64,000 nt of DNA. It comes from Akebia trifoliata. Its lineage: Eukaryota; Streptophyta; Magnoliopsida; Ranunculales; Lardizabalaceae. Shown here one piece after another: positions 44,732 to 57,508 of this stretch. The position numbers and the translations under genes were made by a program. The stretch spans positions 1 to 64,000 of the forward strand of contig JADQWC010000554.1 in the NCBI GenBank assembly GCA_017979445.1. Reading direction: 5' to 3'. Under the pieces are notes generated by a model, which ran no database searches, was not told the origin of the DNA, and was given only the letters and a program-made list of their open reading frames with translations. Within the stretch, counting starts at the first letter, position 1. The number at the start of each line of letters is the position of its first letter.

Positions 44732-45862
44732 ATTTAAGGTCAAACTTGACCCAATCCAAGACTATCCTTAGGTTGACATTTTGCTCGAGTCAACCCAGTT
44801 GACTCAATGAGACTCTTAGATTAGGTTAGATTCTGTTCTTTTTTTTTCATTGGATTGTAATTGGATGTAATCAATTATTGTATTCATTGTGATTGATTTG
44901 ATGATGGGATGAATGTGGTTTGTATGATCGGATATTCGCGAAAATGCCCCGGGCGCACTTTGTCCCTTTGCACACACTCACAACCATGCATATTCATGTT
45001 TGCATCATGACATGTCCTTATAAACCCCGTAGCCGGATCCAAGCTAACCCTGTCTTTCGGGACACGAGGGATGACAGTGAACGCTACAACTTCAGTACAG
45101 TACCTTCGGATATATCAAACTGGAGCACCACGTACTGCTTGACCAAGTGAAATTGGGATAGTATATCGGTGTTCCGGGCTGAAGTAACCTAAGCTTTGTC
45201 CTAACCTAGCCTCAATCATATAGTGAGCTTAGAACCTTGAACTTAAGTGCGGTCCTATTAGGCCACGACTCGAATCGACCATGAGTGCTCTCGGGTTGCT
45301 CCATTTAATCTAACCAAAAGGTAAGTGGGCGGACTGATCCACACCGTTCAAATTAAACCCACAATATCGATCCGACCCAATTGGTAAAATGCACCAATCA
45401 ATTAAACCAGTTGCCCCAATTGGCAAATGGATCTAATCGAACAACATCAAGCTGGTTGGACCAATTGGTTTTTAGGTTTAAAGATTCAACCTAACTCATA
45501 CCGAAGAGATGCAATTAGGAGGTCAAACTAACTATTCTGACCTAAGGTTCAACCCCAACCAGGGGTAGACCCGTAATTAACTTCTTTCATCCTTGTGATC
45601 TTTATAGACTTATAATGCATTTGGACTTAATGCTTACAACCGGACTTGGGCTAATTCATGTCAAATTCCTTTTTATCTTGTGGTTAAGAATCGAACCTTC
45701 CGAGTTAATAGTTGATCCTGATTTACTTCTAATTAGGTAACAATTGGTCCTAGGCGTTTTAAACCAACTGTGCCACTTTGGGTCCGTGAAAAGAGTCGTC
45801 TCGCCAGAGTACCTTTGCCAAGTCCAAGTAGTCAACACTCTCCACGAGAAGAAACAAGTACA
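44732..45862 (+). other. Leader of element D
   Basis: Contains the conserved leader block in shortened form (44,940-45,310: GCCCCGGGCGCAC, CCTTCGGATATATCAAACTGG, GGGTTGCTCCATTTAATC) and a segment of GACCAATTGG and ACCGAAC words shared with element E (34,500-35,000) and element C (54,110-54,370). No coding region seen. Confidence 0.6.
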
Positions 45863-47321
45863 ATGGATGAAGCAACACTCCGTTAGATTTTGGACTCTTT
45901 TCAAGCGCAGATTATCACTTCTGTCCAAACACAAATTGAGGCCCTGAAGGCTGAAAAAAAAAGATAAAGTTATAAAATCTCAGGCCGTGTTTGACCTGGT
46001 TGAAGATTTTGAAAAAGATCAAGTGCCCATTGACCCTGTATTAGCTCATCGAATAACTCAGGTAGAAACTACATTGAAGAATATCAAGGACCCTGACGAT
46101 CTCTCCTTTGAATTAGGGGCAATGACATTATTTCCTACAGTCCGTCTGCTAGAAAAGTTCACAATGCCAGATATGGATAAATTTGATGGGACTGGATGCC
46201 CTAGGACTCACTTGAAAATATATGTTGACATCATACAGTCTCAGGGTCTGAGTGAAGAACAGATGACCCAACTTTTTCAGAGAACCCTTACAGGTCCTGC
46301 CTTACGCTGGTTAATGTCACTGAACTCGTCTCGGGTAAGAACATGGCACGAATTGATGAAAGAGTTCATTGGTCGATATTCTTTTAACACGGACATTGAA
46401 CTCACAAGAAGAGATCTATAAATGACTAAGCAAAAGTCTGGGGAAACCTTCACAGAATTCATTGCTCGATGGAGAGCTAATGCCGCTCAGTTATGGGACT
46501 GACCTCAAGAAAAAGAGCAAGTTAAGATCATTCTCAGGAATCTTACTCCCAATTACGCCAAGTACTTGATGCCTCAATACTTGCCTACCTTTCAATCTCT
46601 TCTTGAAGCTAGAAACCAAGTTGAGGATGCCTACTCTTCGGGACTCTTTGGCAACTCGTCTGAGTCAAAACCCAAACATTTCAAACCTAGTACAAATTCC
46701 TTACAAGTGGCCCACACCTATTTTGCCCTATCTCCTCAAGCCACTCAATCCTCACAAGTCAAGCCTAGGAGACAATTTTCCAATCTCGGGATGTCTATTA
46801 GTGTTGCCTATCAAAAACTAATGAAAAGGGGACTGTTGACACCGTTACAACCTAAGCCGTTGCTTAACCCTCTCCCTCCAAACTTGGACAATGGGCAATT
46901 CTGTGAATTCTATCAAATGCTCGGCCATGTTCTTGATAGGTGCATGACCCTCCACCATGTTATCCAAGACCTTATCGAACAAGAAAAAGTTATCATACCT
47001 GCTCCTACCGCGCCTAATGTCAAAACTAACCTTTTGCCTACCTTTCAAAATCAACCCCCTCCTGCTCTGAACCTAATATCCATATCCAAACCTAAATCAG
47101 TTGACCCGGTTTCCTTCATTCACTTGATTGGTCTTGATAATACATCTTCATCATGCCAGAATGATCTCATCCGCCCTGAGATAGTGACAGAATTGAAAAG
47201 CAAAGAGAGTATTGAAGTAGTGGGTTATCCAACATCAAACAAGCTTGAATCAGAACACAAGGGTATGAAAAAAGTGGACAAGCTTGAATCATCCCTCATG
47301 AAGTTATCCGAAGTGGCATAG
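45863..47321 (+). pseudogene. gag: gag of element D (nearly complete)
   Basis: Start MDEATLR at 45,863, opening a short coiled N-terminus (ILDSFQAQIITSVQTQIEAL). The main frame from 45,987 holds the capsid core: FTMPDMDKFDGTGCPRTHL, SEEQMTQLFQRTLTGPALRW, FIARWRANAAQLW and YLMPQYLPTFQSLLEA. The C-terminal part has the finger-like CEFYQMLGHVLDRCMTLHH and IQDLIEQEKV, then a Pro-rich linker, stopping at TAG 47,319-47,321. Lesions are few: TAG at codon 8 (near 45,884), one frameshift at an A run near 45,955, TAA at 46,419-46,421 and TGA at 46,500-46,502. About 485 codons. The clean end shows gag was a separate frame from pol. Confidence 0.9.
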
Positions 47322-48062
47322 TCCCTAGTGTTGTGTCCTTCTATTTAGGATCATATCCCCTTTTTGAGTTTTCTTTTTAAGTGTCAGTTGCGTCAATCTT
47401 TAAATTTAGTTGGTCAATTCCATTATGTTAGGATTTATAGTTTTTTAACCTTTAGTTAAGTTTGCCAGTCTATGTCTTTTTATTTCAATAAAGTAAAGAA
47501 GCTTTTGATTATCATGCGTGCAATAATAATGTGAACATAAAATCTAACATGAAGAATGACTCAGAGCTCACTAATTGAGCTTGATAAATATTGGAATATG
47601 AGAGTACACTCAAAAAGTGCAAACTGGTACTACATTATCCTCAAAAGAACATGAGAAAATGATGAACTCATTAATTTCTATAGTATTCTCACATGGCCTT
47701 ATGAGGATATGTTAAATGCGAACACCATTTTACCTTTCATCAGAACGGATTGCACCAAAATGGACCAGGACTTACAGTCGAGAGTGAACTTCAAAGTCAA
47801 AGATCATCAAGAATGATGTAGTTGAAATCATCGATAAAGGTGCCAAGATTTGCAAGAAAGGATCCATCATAAGGGATAAAAGATTTTCTCGGAGTCCTAG
47901 AAAAACTGAACAGTCGAATGCGGAAAACTCAGTCATATTCAATTTTACAAAAGAATATTGAAGGCGGTTCATTCTCAAAAGAAGATCTCGTTCAACAAAG
48001 CAATCAAGATACTAGGTTCCTAGAATCTTGACCAGATCAAGTAACTTTCACTAAAGGAGGCC
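47322..48062 (+). pseudogene. gag-pol spacer and pol stub of element D
   Basis: A noncoding spacer of about 250 bp (ending ATCATGCGTGCAATAAT) separates gag from a stub resembling the reverse transcriptase lead-in (SKEHEKMMN, about 47,645-47,690, and RTDCTKMDQD-like at 47,745-47,775). Broken sequence follows, and the integrase end (GACCAGATCAAGTAACTTTC at about 48,021-48,040). Most of pol is absent. Same layout as element E. Confidence 0.65.
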
Positions 48063-48206
48063 TTCTTTGGCCGAACTATTTGCTTATCTTACCAAGAAAA
48101 ATGTAACCTTCTTTAGTCCCTTGCAGCCTTAAAAAAAAAAAATTCAATAGCCTTTTTCTTTCTAAACCATACCAAATAACCTTGGGAGGGAAATCTTGCA
48201 TGAACT

Positions 48207-48292
48207 ACGTTTTGACCTGATCCCAAGAGAGAAAAGAAAGATTTGGGGTACGAAGGCAACCTGAGAAGTTACTTTAGGCCCGGTCACAACAC
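48207..48292 (+). other. Twin stem-loop downstream of pol (element D)
   Basis: CCCAA (48,222-48,226) pairs with TTGGG (48,243-48,247) around a purine-rich loop. The second element CCTGAGAAGTTACTTTAGG keeps CCTGA/TTAGG pairing with one wobble. Confidence 0.6.
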
Positions 48293-48714
48293 AAAAATAA
48301 AATATACATTCTCTTAAGGAGAGTGTCATCGAAAGGGAAAACCCTCTATTGAAATGTGCAAAAGAAAATAATACCAAACAAGGGGCATTAGAAGAAGATA
48401 ATTAAAAGAATTGAAGGAAAAGAAAATAAACCCAAACTAAGGGCATTGGAAAAAAAAAGAATAAAAAAAAATGATGACAAAAAATGCCTAACTAGGGGCA
48501 TTGAAAAGAGAGAGACTCAAAAGAGTTGTCAAAAAGGGAGAATATCATATTAGGGGCAGTTTGGGAAGTTGAGCCTTATACCTTTTCTTTCTAAATCATG
48601 TCCTAAGCCCACCTACTAAGTCCTTCTGAATGTTAATTAATTTGGTTAAGGTCCAGAGAACCAAAGATTGTCAAGTTGAGTATCCGAGATCATCAAAAAG
48701 AAAGAAGCCTGCTA

Positions 48715-48905
48715 AGTTGAAAATCCGAAAGGGCGACTTAGGCAAAAGTTAGGGCATAACAAAAAAAAAAGCAAGCCTGCTAGGTTGAAAACCTGAAAAG
48801 ACAACCTAGGCAAAAATCAAGGCATCTTCAGAAAAAGAAAAACAAAGCCCGCTAGATTGAAAACTTGAAGAGGCGATCTAGGCAAAAATTGGGACATCAT
48901 TAAAT
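48715..48905 (+). repeat. Tandem hairpin array (element D)
   Basis: Three units: CTAAGT/ACTTAG, CTAGGTTG/CAACCTAG (48,780-48,787 and 48,802-48,809, perfect 8 bp) and CTAGATTG/CGATCTAG. Confidence 0.75.
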
Positions 48906-49559
48906 TGAAGGAAAGATCCGACCGAAAAAGAAAATTCAGAAGAAAAGCTTATACAGAAGCTGGAAAATGTAGAAAATCGTTCAAGTCAGAACATTCATTT
49001 TTCAGTTGAGAGGTCACATTTGACAAGGACAATGTTGAAGTTGAAGAAACTCAGAAGTCTTTCTTTTGAACATTGCAAGATCTTTAGTAGTGTCTGCTAA
49101 TGGGAAATGTAGAATCATTGACCATTTTAAAGAGGAAGATCTTATATTCCGATATTTATCAAAGTCCAACTCAAGCATTTTTCAAAAAGAAATTCGAAAG
49201 AAAGTGATCAATCGCTTATTACACATATGATAATCTTAAGAGTCTTGAACATTTAAAGGAATGTCAGTCTTTCTGTCTGTCAAAGTCCGTAGCTTTTCAT
49301 CTACTTTCCAAGTGCAATCCATTCTATCAGTTTCATAGTCAAGTTTCAGATATAAGCAAATCTTGAAACTAGTGGCATTTTTTATAATAATTTTGATTTT
49401 GAAATTTGCATTTTTGATCCCATGATCAAAAGGAAAAATCTTATTCAAAAGCTTAAAAGTCCGGTGAAGCCCAATCATAATTATGAATCCAGATGCATGA
49501 TAAGCCAATAAAGGCCCAATCTCTCAATCTTTGAACTCGATAATACTGAGTCTTTAATT

Positions 49560-50130
49560 AATCCAAGCCCAAGAAGCGTGGCTCCAGCAAGCTTGAATCC
49601 GAGCAACGAGACTCCAACCTTTTTTGAATCTTAAAATGAATTAATAGGATTGTTTAAGTTCCTGCAAACCTTAGCCCAAGAAACGTGGCTCCAGCAAGTT
49701 TGAGTCCGATAAGCGAGACTCCAACTGTGACAGGATTGTTTAAGTTCCTGTAAACCTTAGCTAGAGTCCGAGAAATGAGACTCCAGCTTTGTTTGAATCA
49801 TAAAATGAATTAATAGGATTGCTTAAGTTCTTACAAATCTTAGCCCGAGAAACGTGGCTCCAGCAAGTTCGAGTCCGATAAGCGAGACTCCAATTGTAAC
49901 AGGATTGTTTAAGTTACTGTAAACCTTAGCTAGAGTTCGAGAAATGAAACTCCAGCTTTGTTTGAATCATAAAATGAATTAACGGGATTGTTTAAGTTCC
50001 TATAAACCTCAGTTCGAGTCCAAGAAACGAGACTCCAACCTTTTGAAATAGGATTTTTTAAATTCCTACAAACCTCAACCTGAGAAATGTGGCTCCAATA
50101 AGCTTGAGTCCGATGAGCAAAACTCAAATT
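49560..50130 (+). repeat. GAGTC/GACTC tandem array (element D)
   Basis: About seven units of 80-130 bp with GAGTCCGATAAGCGAGACTCC-like cores separated by GGATTGTTTAAGTTCCTG and CCTTAGCCCGAGAAACGTGG. One unit (about 49,934-49,955) reads GAGTT...AACTC, so the pair changed on both arms. Confidence 0.75.
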
Positions 50131-50564
50131 TTTTGTCGAAGTCTGAAAATTTTTTGATAAGATTTAATGAAGTTCCTAGATCACCTAATTCTGATAATGT
50201 TATGATTTTAATTATCTCGTTATTCAGATTTGCCATAATTTAATATCATACGAGTGTTTTCATAGCATATGTGCATTTCAATCTGAATCATCATCGTCAA
50301 TGAGAGAAGATCTCTAGGACCTAACATTTGTTGTTATCGATAGGGGTTTAATCTCAATGATTCGATAGACTATTCCGTGAGCATCACACCATTGCACAGA
50401 CGTGCACTTTTACATAAGTCAAGGAGAATTTTTCAAAATTCGAGGATTTGACATTTTTAGTCCAGGGAGAACTTACCTTCAAGGATCTGGATGCCCGGAT
50501 GAACCACCAAATCAAGCTGCAAAAATTAAATGTCATTGACTTTGGCATTCGGATGTCACATTAT

Positions 50565-52163
50565 TGTAGACATCCCATTTTTGCACTCGCCTGATTAATC
50601 AACTCCTCCATCCGATCGCAACGGTTCCCAATGATGGATGTCTATTCCAATGCTTTATTTTATTACCAGATATGTTTCAGAAATCCGGATGAGGTATCTC
50701 GAACTGACAAAACTTTAGAAATCACGCTACGCTAGGAAAATACGACCCTAGAAACATAGAAATCATTATCTTGCAAATCAAAAAGAAGCTTCACGATAAA
50801 AATCACTAAAAATGATCAAATTATCAAAATACCCCTAATATCAAAACAACCCTAGAACTTACGTTACACTTAGGAAAACCCATTCAAAACACATAAAATA
50901 ACAAATCGAAATCAAATAAACCACTTCGCCAATTTTCACAAAATTCAATAAAATTACGAAAATACCCCTCATAAAATTCACAACCATTTCACACAAATTT
51001 TTTTCATTAATGATGAAAACCAACATTCCCATTGAATTTCTTACGAAAAACTGATTCTAAAACATTCTGAAACATTGAGAAACGATTTAAAGCGTAAAAA
51101 ATCCTCTTCGAGGGCAAAACGGTAATTTTACAACTTTAATAATTAAAATTTTCGAAATTAATAAACGAATCATTAAATAATGTAAAGTGAAACATTAAAG
51201 TCAATCAAGTAAGACTAAAGTCAATCTTAAAGTCAATCAAGTAAGACTAAAGTCAAGATATTAAAAGCCAACCAAGAAAGACTAAAGTCAAAGTATTAAA
51301 GTCAATCTCATAAGACTAAAATCAAAACCCTAAATCAAAACCCTAATCTAAACTAATCAAGTCAATCCCATAAGACTAAAGTCAAAATCCTAAATCAAAA
51401 CCCTAATCTAAACTAATCAAGTCAATCTCATAAGACTAAAGTCAAAACCCTAATTAAAACCTTAAAGACTAAGTCAATCTTATAAGATCAAAGTCAAAAT
51501 CCTAATTAAAACTCTAAAAGAAACCCTAATCAAACCCTAATGCTTCTAAAAGACTTTATAAATAGGAGCCTCCACACCCTATTTTCATATCAAAGAAAAA
51601 ACCCTAGAAAAAGTAGGTAAAGAAGCCTCCACAACCTCTCAGAAATCCTAATTTTGGAGCCCTAACTCCTTACCCATCATCCCTACTTCGATTTTAGCCT
51701 AAAAAATACCCAGAAACCTTTAAAAAATACCTCAAAATCCATAACAAATTCGAAGCACCCAGATCTAAGAAGGAAATACCTTGTCTCGGAGATCAGAAAT
51801 CAGATCCGGAGATAGAACGAAGTAAGGAGTACGGTACAAGGAGTAGTTTCACCAGATCTGAGGGAATAGAACCTTTGCAGATCGAAGGTAAGATTTTTTG
51901 TTATTTTTCTATCTAGGTTTTTTCATTAGCAATGTAGTCTTATTTGGGATAAGTAGAGACCGGCATTGGTCGGGCGGGATTAGTGCCTAACATTTTTCAA
52001 TCCCGTAATGTGATTCCCAGATTCAGTTTTTCTATAGTAGATTGGTTCTTTTATCCGTTTAGAGTCAGTATTCGGCTCCTAGACCGTATTAACTAGTTGG
52101 TGACTCCCAAACCTCAAGGGTCAAAAGCGGATCCGCGCACCCCGCGGATCGAGGGCGCTTTCA
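50565..52163 (+). repeat. 5' LTR of element C (LTR type A)
   Basis: 1,599 bp, TGTAGACATCCC...GGCGCTTTCA. TATA box at 51,557-51,564 (TATAAATA); U3 repeats of AAGTCAATC and AAGACTAAAGTC at 51,185-51,500. The U5 hairpin is CGGGATT (51,975-51,981) with AATCCCG (51,999-52,005). The preceding five bases are ATTAT; the 3' partner lies beyond the window. Confidence 0.9.
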
Positions 52164-52164
52164 G

Positions 52165-52182
52165 TGGCAACTCCACTGGGGA
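52165..52182 (+). other. Primer binding site (element C)
   Basis: TGGCAACTCCACTGGGGA; one G-to-A change from the consensus. tRNA-Arg type. Confidence 0.75.
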
Positions 52183-52414
52183 CTATTGAGGATCAAACTT
52201 GAAAAACCCCTAGTATGGGAGCATTGCCAAGATGACCTAGTTTTTTTTATTATTTAGTTCGATTTATTTTATTTATTTTTTCTGTTTATTTATTTTTGTG
52301 ACTTGATTGTAAATGATTTTGGGTATTGCATTTTTTTTTCCAATTAAGGATCACTTTTTGATGACCCCTAAATAATGAAATATTAGAATTGACATATGAA
52401 AATGATGGAATGAT

Positions 52415-52975
52415 GAAGGTTGGGATAGTAATGTTAAAACGTTTTTATAAAACATTTTAGTCAGAATTAAGTCTAGAAACCTTTAATAAAATGTAGATCT
52501 CATCGAGTAGATTAATTTAAAACCTGAGTTCACTCAATTTCGTTATCGGAAGCCTTAGATATCATCGATGCAAGTTCAATCTGTAAATTTGGAATTGTTG
52601 CTGAATGAAGGTTGGGACAGCAATGTTAAAACGTTTTTACAGAATATTCTAGTGAGAATTAAGTCTGGGAACCTTTTAATAAAACGTAGATCTCATTGAG
52701 TAGATTAATTTAGAACCTGAGTTCACTCAATTTCATTATCGGAAGCCTTAATATCATCGATGCAAGTTCAATCTGTAAATCTGAAATTGTTACTGAATGA
52801 AGATTGGGACAGCAATGTTAAAACGTTTTTACAGAACATTCTAGTGAGAATTAAGTCTAGGCCCCTTTAATAAAATGTAGATCTCATCGAGTAGATTAAT
52901 TTAGAACCTGAGTTCACTCGATTTCGTTATCGGGAGCCATAGATATCATCGATGCAAGTTCGGATTGTATTTTCC
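52415..52975 (+). repeat. 192-bp tandem repeat, three copies, in the leader of element C
   Basis: Units begin GAAGGTTGGGACAGCAATG at 52,415, 52,607 and 52,799. The spacing is exactly 192 bp both times and the copies are highly similar. The third ends near 52,975 in diverged sequence. The array replaces the 1.8-kb segment found at the same place in copy 2. Confidence 0.9.
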
Positions 52976-54684
52976 TAATTCACAGAAAATCCGAATTTAT
53001 CTAATGTTAGCACAATTAATGTTCCTGATAGTGAGCTCATCTCAACCATTGTCATTCTATCATCAATGTAACATCTATTGGAATCTTGATTTATTTTGGA
53101 TCACCCAAAAGTGATCATTAATTGGACTTTAAAAATTATAAAAATTATGCCTATTGCAATGTTTGTTTGATCAATTATTATATGCCATGCTCATTAATTG
53201 ATTTGCCATGATCTTGATAGATATTTTTTGATGCGCATGCTTTGATCTTAATCTTGATGTGATGAATTATGTGGGTAATATTCATATGATATTCATGTTG
53301 TGATGGTTTGATTAGGCCTATAGACCCATTCATTTGAAAAGGCCCCGGGCACACCCCACCCTGCGTTGCACACACCACATGCACGTTTACTGTTTTGCAC
53401 ACTTACATGTCCTATATAGCCAACGTGGCACTAGTGCATGGCCCGGTCTATTCGGAGATGCGACGTCATTCATGAAAACCACAACTCTAGTCACGTACCT
53501 TAGGGTATATCAAACTGGGGCATCAATACCGTCTGATCAGGTGATTCTGAGAGGTATATTGATGCACCCAGGCTGGAGCGACCTGAGCCTTTGACCTATT
53601 GTGAGCCACACAGTCACATGTCCCGATTGCCAACGTAGTACTAGTAGGTGGTCGGTCCCCTCGTGGGATGCCAAACGATTTATGAAAGCTACAACTCTTG
53701 ACTCGTACCCATAGGTATGTAAAAGATAATCTAAGTATAATAATTGCACTTCTTGATCAAAATCAGTGCCTAAGCGAGATCTTGCCCCGTTGTACCCTAC
53801 TATACGAGGGGGATAGACTATGTTTATTCTAGACGAGAGGTATTTAAGTGGGCCCTTGCTCAACATTGTGCGCCACCTCTCAACTGGGGATCAAACTGAC
53901 TGTTTTTGACTTCAGAGAAGTGAGTTGATGTTTTAGATTATCACCTATACGGTATATCAAACTAAGTCACCACGTATCGAGAGGTATATAGGTGTATTTG
54001 GGCAAGGGTGGCCAGATAAAAATGCATTGCATATAGTAAGCTTAGAGTCTAGAAACGTCCCCTGTAAACCACGACTGAAACTTAACGTGGGTGTTTCCGG
54101 GTTGCTCTATTTAATCCAATCAAAAGGTAAGTGGGTGAACTGGTCCACACCGCTCCAATCAAACCCGCAATATCGGTCCAACCCAATAAACTTAATTAAT
54201 GGGACATACTGGTCAATATCAAGTTAAACCAATTAGCGGATCTTATGGATCAATAGATGAACCGGTCGAACTAATTGGCTTAAAAATATTAGATGAAGTG
54301 ATGCAAGTGGAATATTCTGATCCATTGGGTCGAACCGGCCCAAACTCAAATGGGTACATAGTCCCAGTCACCTTGCATCGGCCAGTTTAATTCAATGAAC
54401 TAAATATTTCATACTTAACAAGATCAGTAAATCATTTTCATGTAATATTTTTTTATGGGAATATTTTATTGGTTAGAGATTTTGAATCTAGGGGTTAACT
54501 TAACCCATGCTATCAAGAGAAGCTTTATTTGTTAAATGTCTACTCTAGGGTTTGTAACTAGTAATCCACCTTTGATGGGGTTTTCAGGGTTATCATTGCA
54601 CTCAAACTCAAGCATCCACCTCCTAGTTGGAGTCGTAAGTCCAGTCGGTTAGAACGAACGTTGGTACCAAGTCAACAGGAACAA
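52976..54684 (+). other. Leader of element C
   Basis: AT-rich up to 53,300. Then comes the conserved leader block (53,335-54,110, strongly similar to 10,255-11,040), then a segment of ACCGGTC and AATTGG words shared with elements D and E, and a segment ending at the gag start that matches copy 2 at 11,700-11,930 (GATTTTG, GGGGTTAAC...). An antisense frame of 109 codons in the block is not supported as coding. Confidence 0.6.
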
Positions 54685-56226
54685 ATGACTTTAGAATTAG
54701 AGCTCACAAAGATCCGTAAGATTTTGACAGCCTTTGCCAATGATATCAACAGTATAAAGGGTAAAGTGGAAGTCTTGGAACAGATTTCAGAATCAACTGG
54801 CAATCTCCTTGACGATCCGAAAGGAAAAAGGGTAGAAGAAAATACAGCGAGACGTGCCCATGAAGTCTTCGAACTCGATGGAGATGAAGAGTATGTTGAT
54901 GAGAATCCAGTGTTAGCCAACAGAATGTCTCAACTGGAGTCAGCTATGAAGAGTATAAAGGGTATCGATGAAATTGCAGCGGGCATTGAAGCCCTGAACC
55001 GTATCCCTAGAATTCATCTGCCAGAAAAGTTTGTAATGCCTGAAATGGACAAGTTTAGTGGGGTAGGTTGTGCAAAAACGCATCTTAAGGTATATGTTAC
55101 TAACATGCGCACTATAAGGCTCAGCGATGAACAGATGACATTGTTATTTCAGCGAACTCTATCCGGGTCAACTCTACGATGATTGATGTCTCAAGACCCA
55201 ACTATGGTAGGTACATGGGAAAATATGTCAAAGGCTTTCTGGCATCAGTACAAATACAGTATCGAAATTGAAACTTCGAGAAGGGACTTGGAGTCAACTA
55301 AATAGAAGAATGGGAAAACATTTACTGACTTCATCGTTCGTTGGAGGGCCAAGGCTGCACAAGTGTGGGATACACCTTTAGAGAAAGAACAAGTGGCTAT
55401 TATCTTAAAAAATCTCGCATAAGGGTATGCCCGACATCTAGTCTCCCAATACCTTCCTACATTCGAGTCTCTATTGCAAGCTGGTAGCCAATTGGAAGAT
55501 CCTTTCGCTTCCGGAATCCTTTCCAATCCTTCTGACAACAAGTTCAAAAAACCTTTCGCCAGTTCCAAGTCTAGTACTGATCACGCCTATGTAGCCAATA
55601 CGTCTACTACACCTGTCTAATCTACTATCCTGCCTAGTAACCAAGTTAACCCTAATCAACCTCGACCGCGTAGGAAATTCACCAATCTTGGTATGCCTTT
55701 GAGCATTGTCTTTCAAAAACTATTAAGTAAAGGGCTCATTGCACCTCTCCAACCCCGACCTTTACCAAATTCACTCCCCACTTCTCACAATCCCAAACTA
55801 TTTTGTGAGTTTCACCAAAATCCCGATCATCTTCCTGATCGTTGCGTCACTCTTCGTCATACAGTTCAAGACCTCATTGATGCCAAAAAAGTTACTGTCC
55901 CTGCCCCTGAGCAGCCAAATGTTACTACCAACCCTCTACCCATTTACCAACCTCCTCAGACTTTGAACATGGTATCCAATACTCAAATCTCATTTGACCC
56001 AACCCTTCTCTTCCGATCGGTCAATTATAAATCTCATAGCCCCCCTCTTACCAGAGTGACGGTCCCTAATGAGGTTTTCACCACCAAATGCAGTCTTGGC
56101 CAAGAGAGAAGAAGTAAGTCTGAAGAATGCAAAGAAACTGAAGAAGAAGACTCAGTCCAACCGCTTGGAAATAGTTTCTCGAGTTCTCAGTCTGTAATCA
56201 AGCCCGTTGGGGGTAATTATCTTTAG
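54685..56226 (+). pseudogene. gag: gag of element C (single frame, four stops)
   Basis: Start chosen at ATG 54,685 (MTLELELTKIRKIL). One frame extends to TAG at 56,224-56,226 (about 513 codons) with in-frame stops only at 55,180-55,182 (a Trp-to-TGA change in the conserved LRW), 55,303-55,305, 55,420-55,422 and 55,618-55,620, and no frameshift. Domains: coiled N-terminus; capsid core (FVMPEMDKFSGVGCAKTHL, SDEQMTLLFQRTLSGSTLR, FWHQYKYSIE, FIVRWRAKAAQVW); basic linker (RPRRKFTNLGMPLS); finger-like CEFHQNPDHLPDRC with LRHTVQDLIDAKKV; acidic and serine-rich tail. Nonsense changes without indels suggest this gag decayed more recently than that of element B. Confidence 0.9.
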
Positions 56227-57413
56227 TTGTTTATGAGTCTTGAGTCCAGTTCTTTTTATCTATTCAGTAATCAAGTCTGTCTTTTTATTTCTTATGTTGT
56301 TCTAGTCAAGTTAGTTTGTCGAGTCTGCAACGGTGTCAGTCGTCCTATCTAAATTTAATTGAATAAAGAAAATTTTTGAATACCTTGAGCGCATTAACGA
56401 ATTAACTACTAATCTGACTTCAAGGATAGATTTCTTTCTTAAACAAGAAGATAAGGTTTAGGCTCAACTTTTAATTAACCTCGGAACATAAAATAATTCC
56501 TAAAGAGATTCAAGTAGAAACCATCCTATCCCTAGAGGAACACGAATGGATAATGAATTTACTTAGAAATCTCAAAAGGCTTGTTCACGTGGTCTGATGA
56601 GGATATGTTAGGTGCAAGCTTGGGTGTTGTTCGACATGGAATAAATACTTGCTCGATGAATTGAAAACACCAACGAGATCAAAGAAGATGTTACAAAACG
56701 TTTCAATGTTGTCCTCATTGCAGCTATCATAAGTCAATACAGGGTACCTTTGGGATTGACATTTGATAACGGGTCACACTTCAAAGTCAAGGATTACTTT
56801 GTGTTCAAAGTTCAAGATCCGACATCATCTCCCTACCGTCCTCAGATTAATGGAGTGGTTGAAGCAAATAGCTAATAAGAGTCTCAAAGTAATCATCGTG
56901 AAAATGTGTCGATGGCACCGGGAATGGTCAGAGAAGCTGTCATTCACACTGGGGGTATATTATACTTCAATACAGTCTTCCACTAGAGTCATTCCCTATT
57001 CTCTAGTGTATGATATGGAAGTAGTCTCACCAGTTGAAATGGAGATCCCGTATATCAAAGACTTGATGGAAAGTCAATTGTTAGAAACAAACTGAGTCCT
57101 AACTCAGTACAAAGAACTGAACCTGATTGAAGAAAATAACCTAAAAGCTTTATACCACGTGCAGGCTTATCAAAGAAGAGTCGCCCGTGCGTTTGACAAA
57201 AAGATCAAAGCCCGTCACTTACAAGTCGGAGATTTGGTACTCAAAGAGAATCAGGCACTTATTTTTTACCCCAGAGGGAAGTTCAAACCTAACTGGGGAG
57301 ATCTGTTCATCATAAAAAAATATTACCTGGAAAAGCTGTTAGACATCAAGATCATGATGAAATCGAACTATCAGAGTCAACCAACTTTGATCAGATCAAG
57401 CGGAACTACATTT
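56227..57413 (+). pseudogene. pol: Pol remnant of element C: pre-RT stub fused to integrase
   Basis: After a spacer of about 250 bp comes the lead-in to reverse transcriptase (EEHEWIMNLLRNL, about 56,538-56,575). At about 56,650-56,680 the sequence jumps to integrase: IKEDVTKRFNVV, LTFDNGSHFKVKDYF (catalytic Asp), QINGVVEAN (catalytic Glu), STRVIPYSLVYDMEVVSPVE, VARAFDKKIKARHLQVGDL and FKPNWGDLF. Protease, reverse transcriptase and both RNases H are absent. Stops and frameshifts occur near 56,590, 56,870 and 57,093. The integrase end is interrupted at 57,413 by a LINE and continues at 63,857. Confidence 0.85.
57399..57413 (+). repeat. LINE target-site duplication, left copy
   Basis: AGCGGAACTACATTT, identical to 63,842-63,856. 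The left copy merges with the LINE's T run (57,411-57,422), so its right edge is uncertain by a few bases. Confidence 0.95.
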
Positions 57414-57508
57414 TTTTTTTTTGATAAATAGCATTATATTCATGAAAAAAAACATAACAGAACTAGGCCAGTCGAGATGACTAACCTAGCAGGACCTTAC
57501 ATCAGATA

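Larger units (their letters stand above)
40880..50564 (+). mobile_element. Element D: Tat element with long LTR, gag present, pol deleted
   Basis: LTR, primer site, leader, gag with few lesions, pol reduced to a stub, twin stem-loop, CTAGGT array and GAGTC array. The 3' LTR is not seen. Element C starts at 50,565 within or next to the 3' tail. The body downstream of gag parallels element E, so D and E are members of one family, E having lost gag. Confidence 0.8.
48063..50564 (+). other. 3' region of element D
   Basis: Holds the twin stem-loop, the CTAGGT hairpin array and the GAGTC array given separately. Between them, runs of AGGGGCATT words recur (48,380-48,560), and 48,960-49,500 aligns with element E (36,930-37,570). 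The last part, 50,160-50,564, is single-copy in this window and may be the element's tail or host DNA. No coding sequence seen. Confidence 0.6.

Noticed and set aside
57411..57422. T run as a transcription terminator
   Set aside because: It abuts the LINE 3' end and the target duplication, so it is the reverse of the poly(A) tail.
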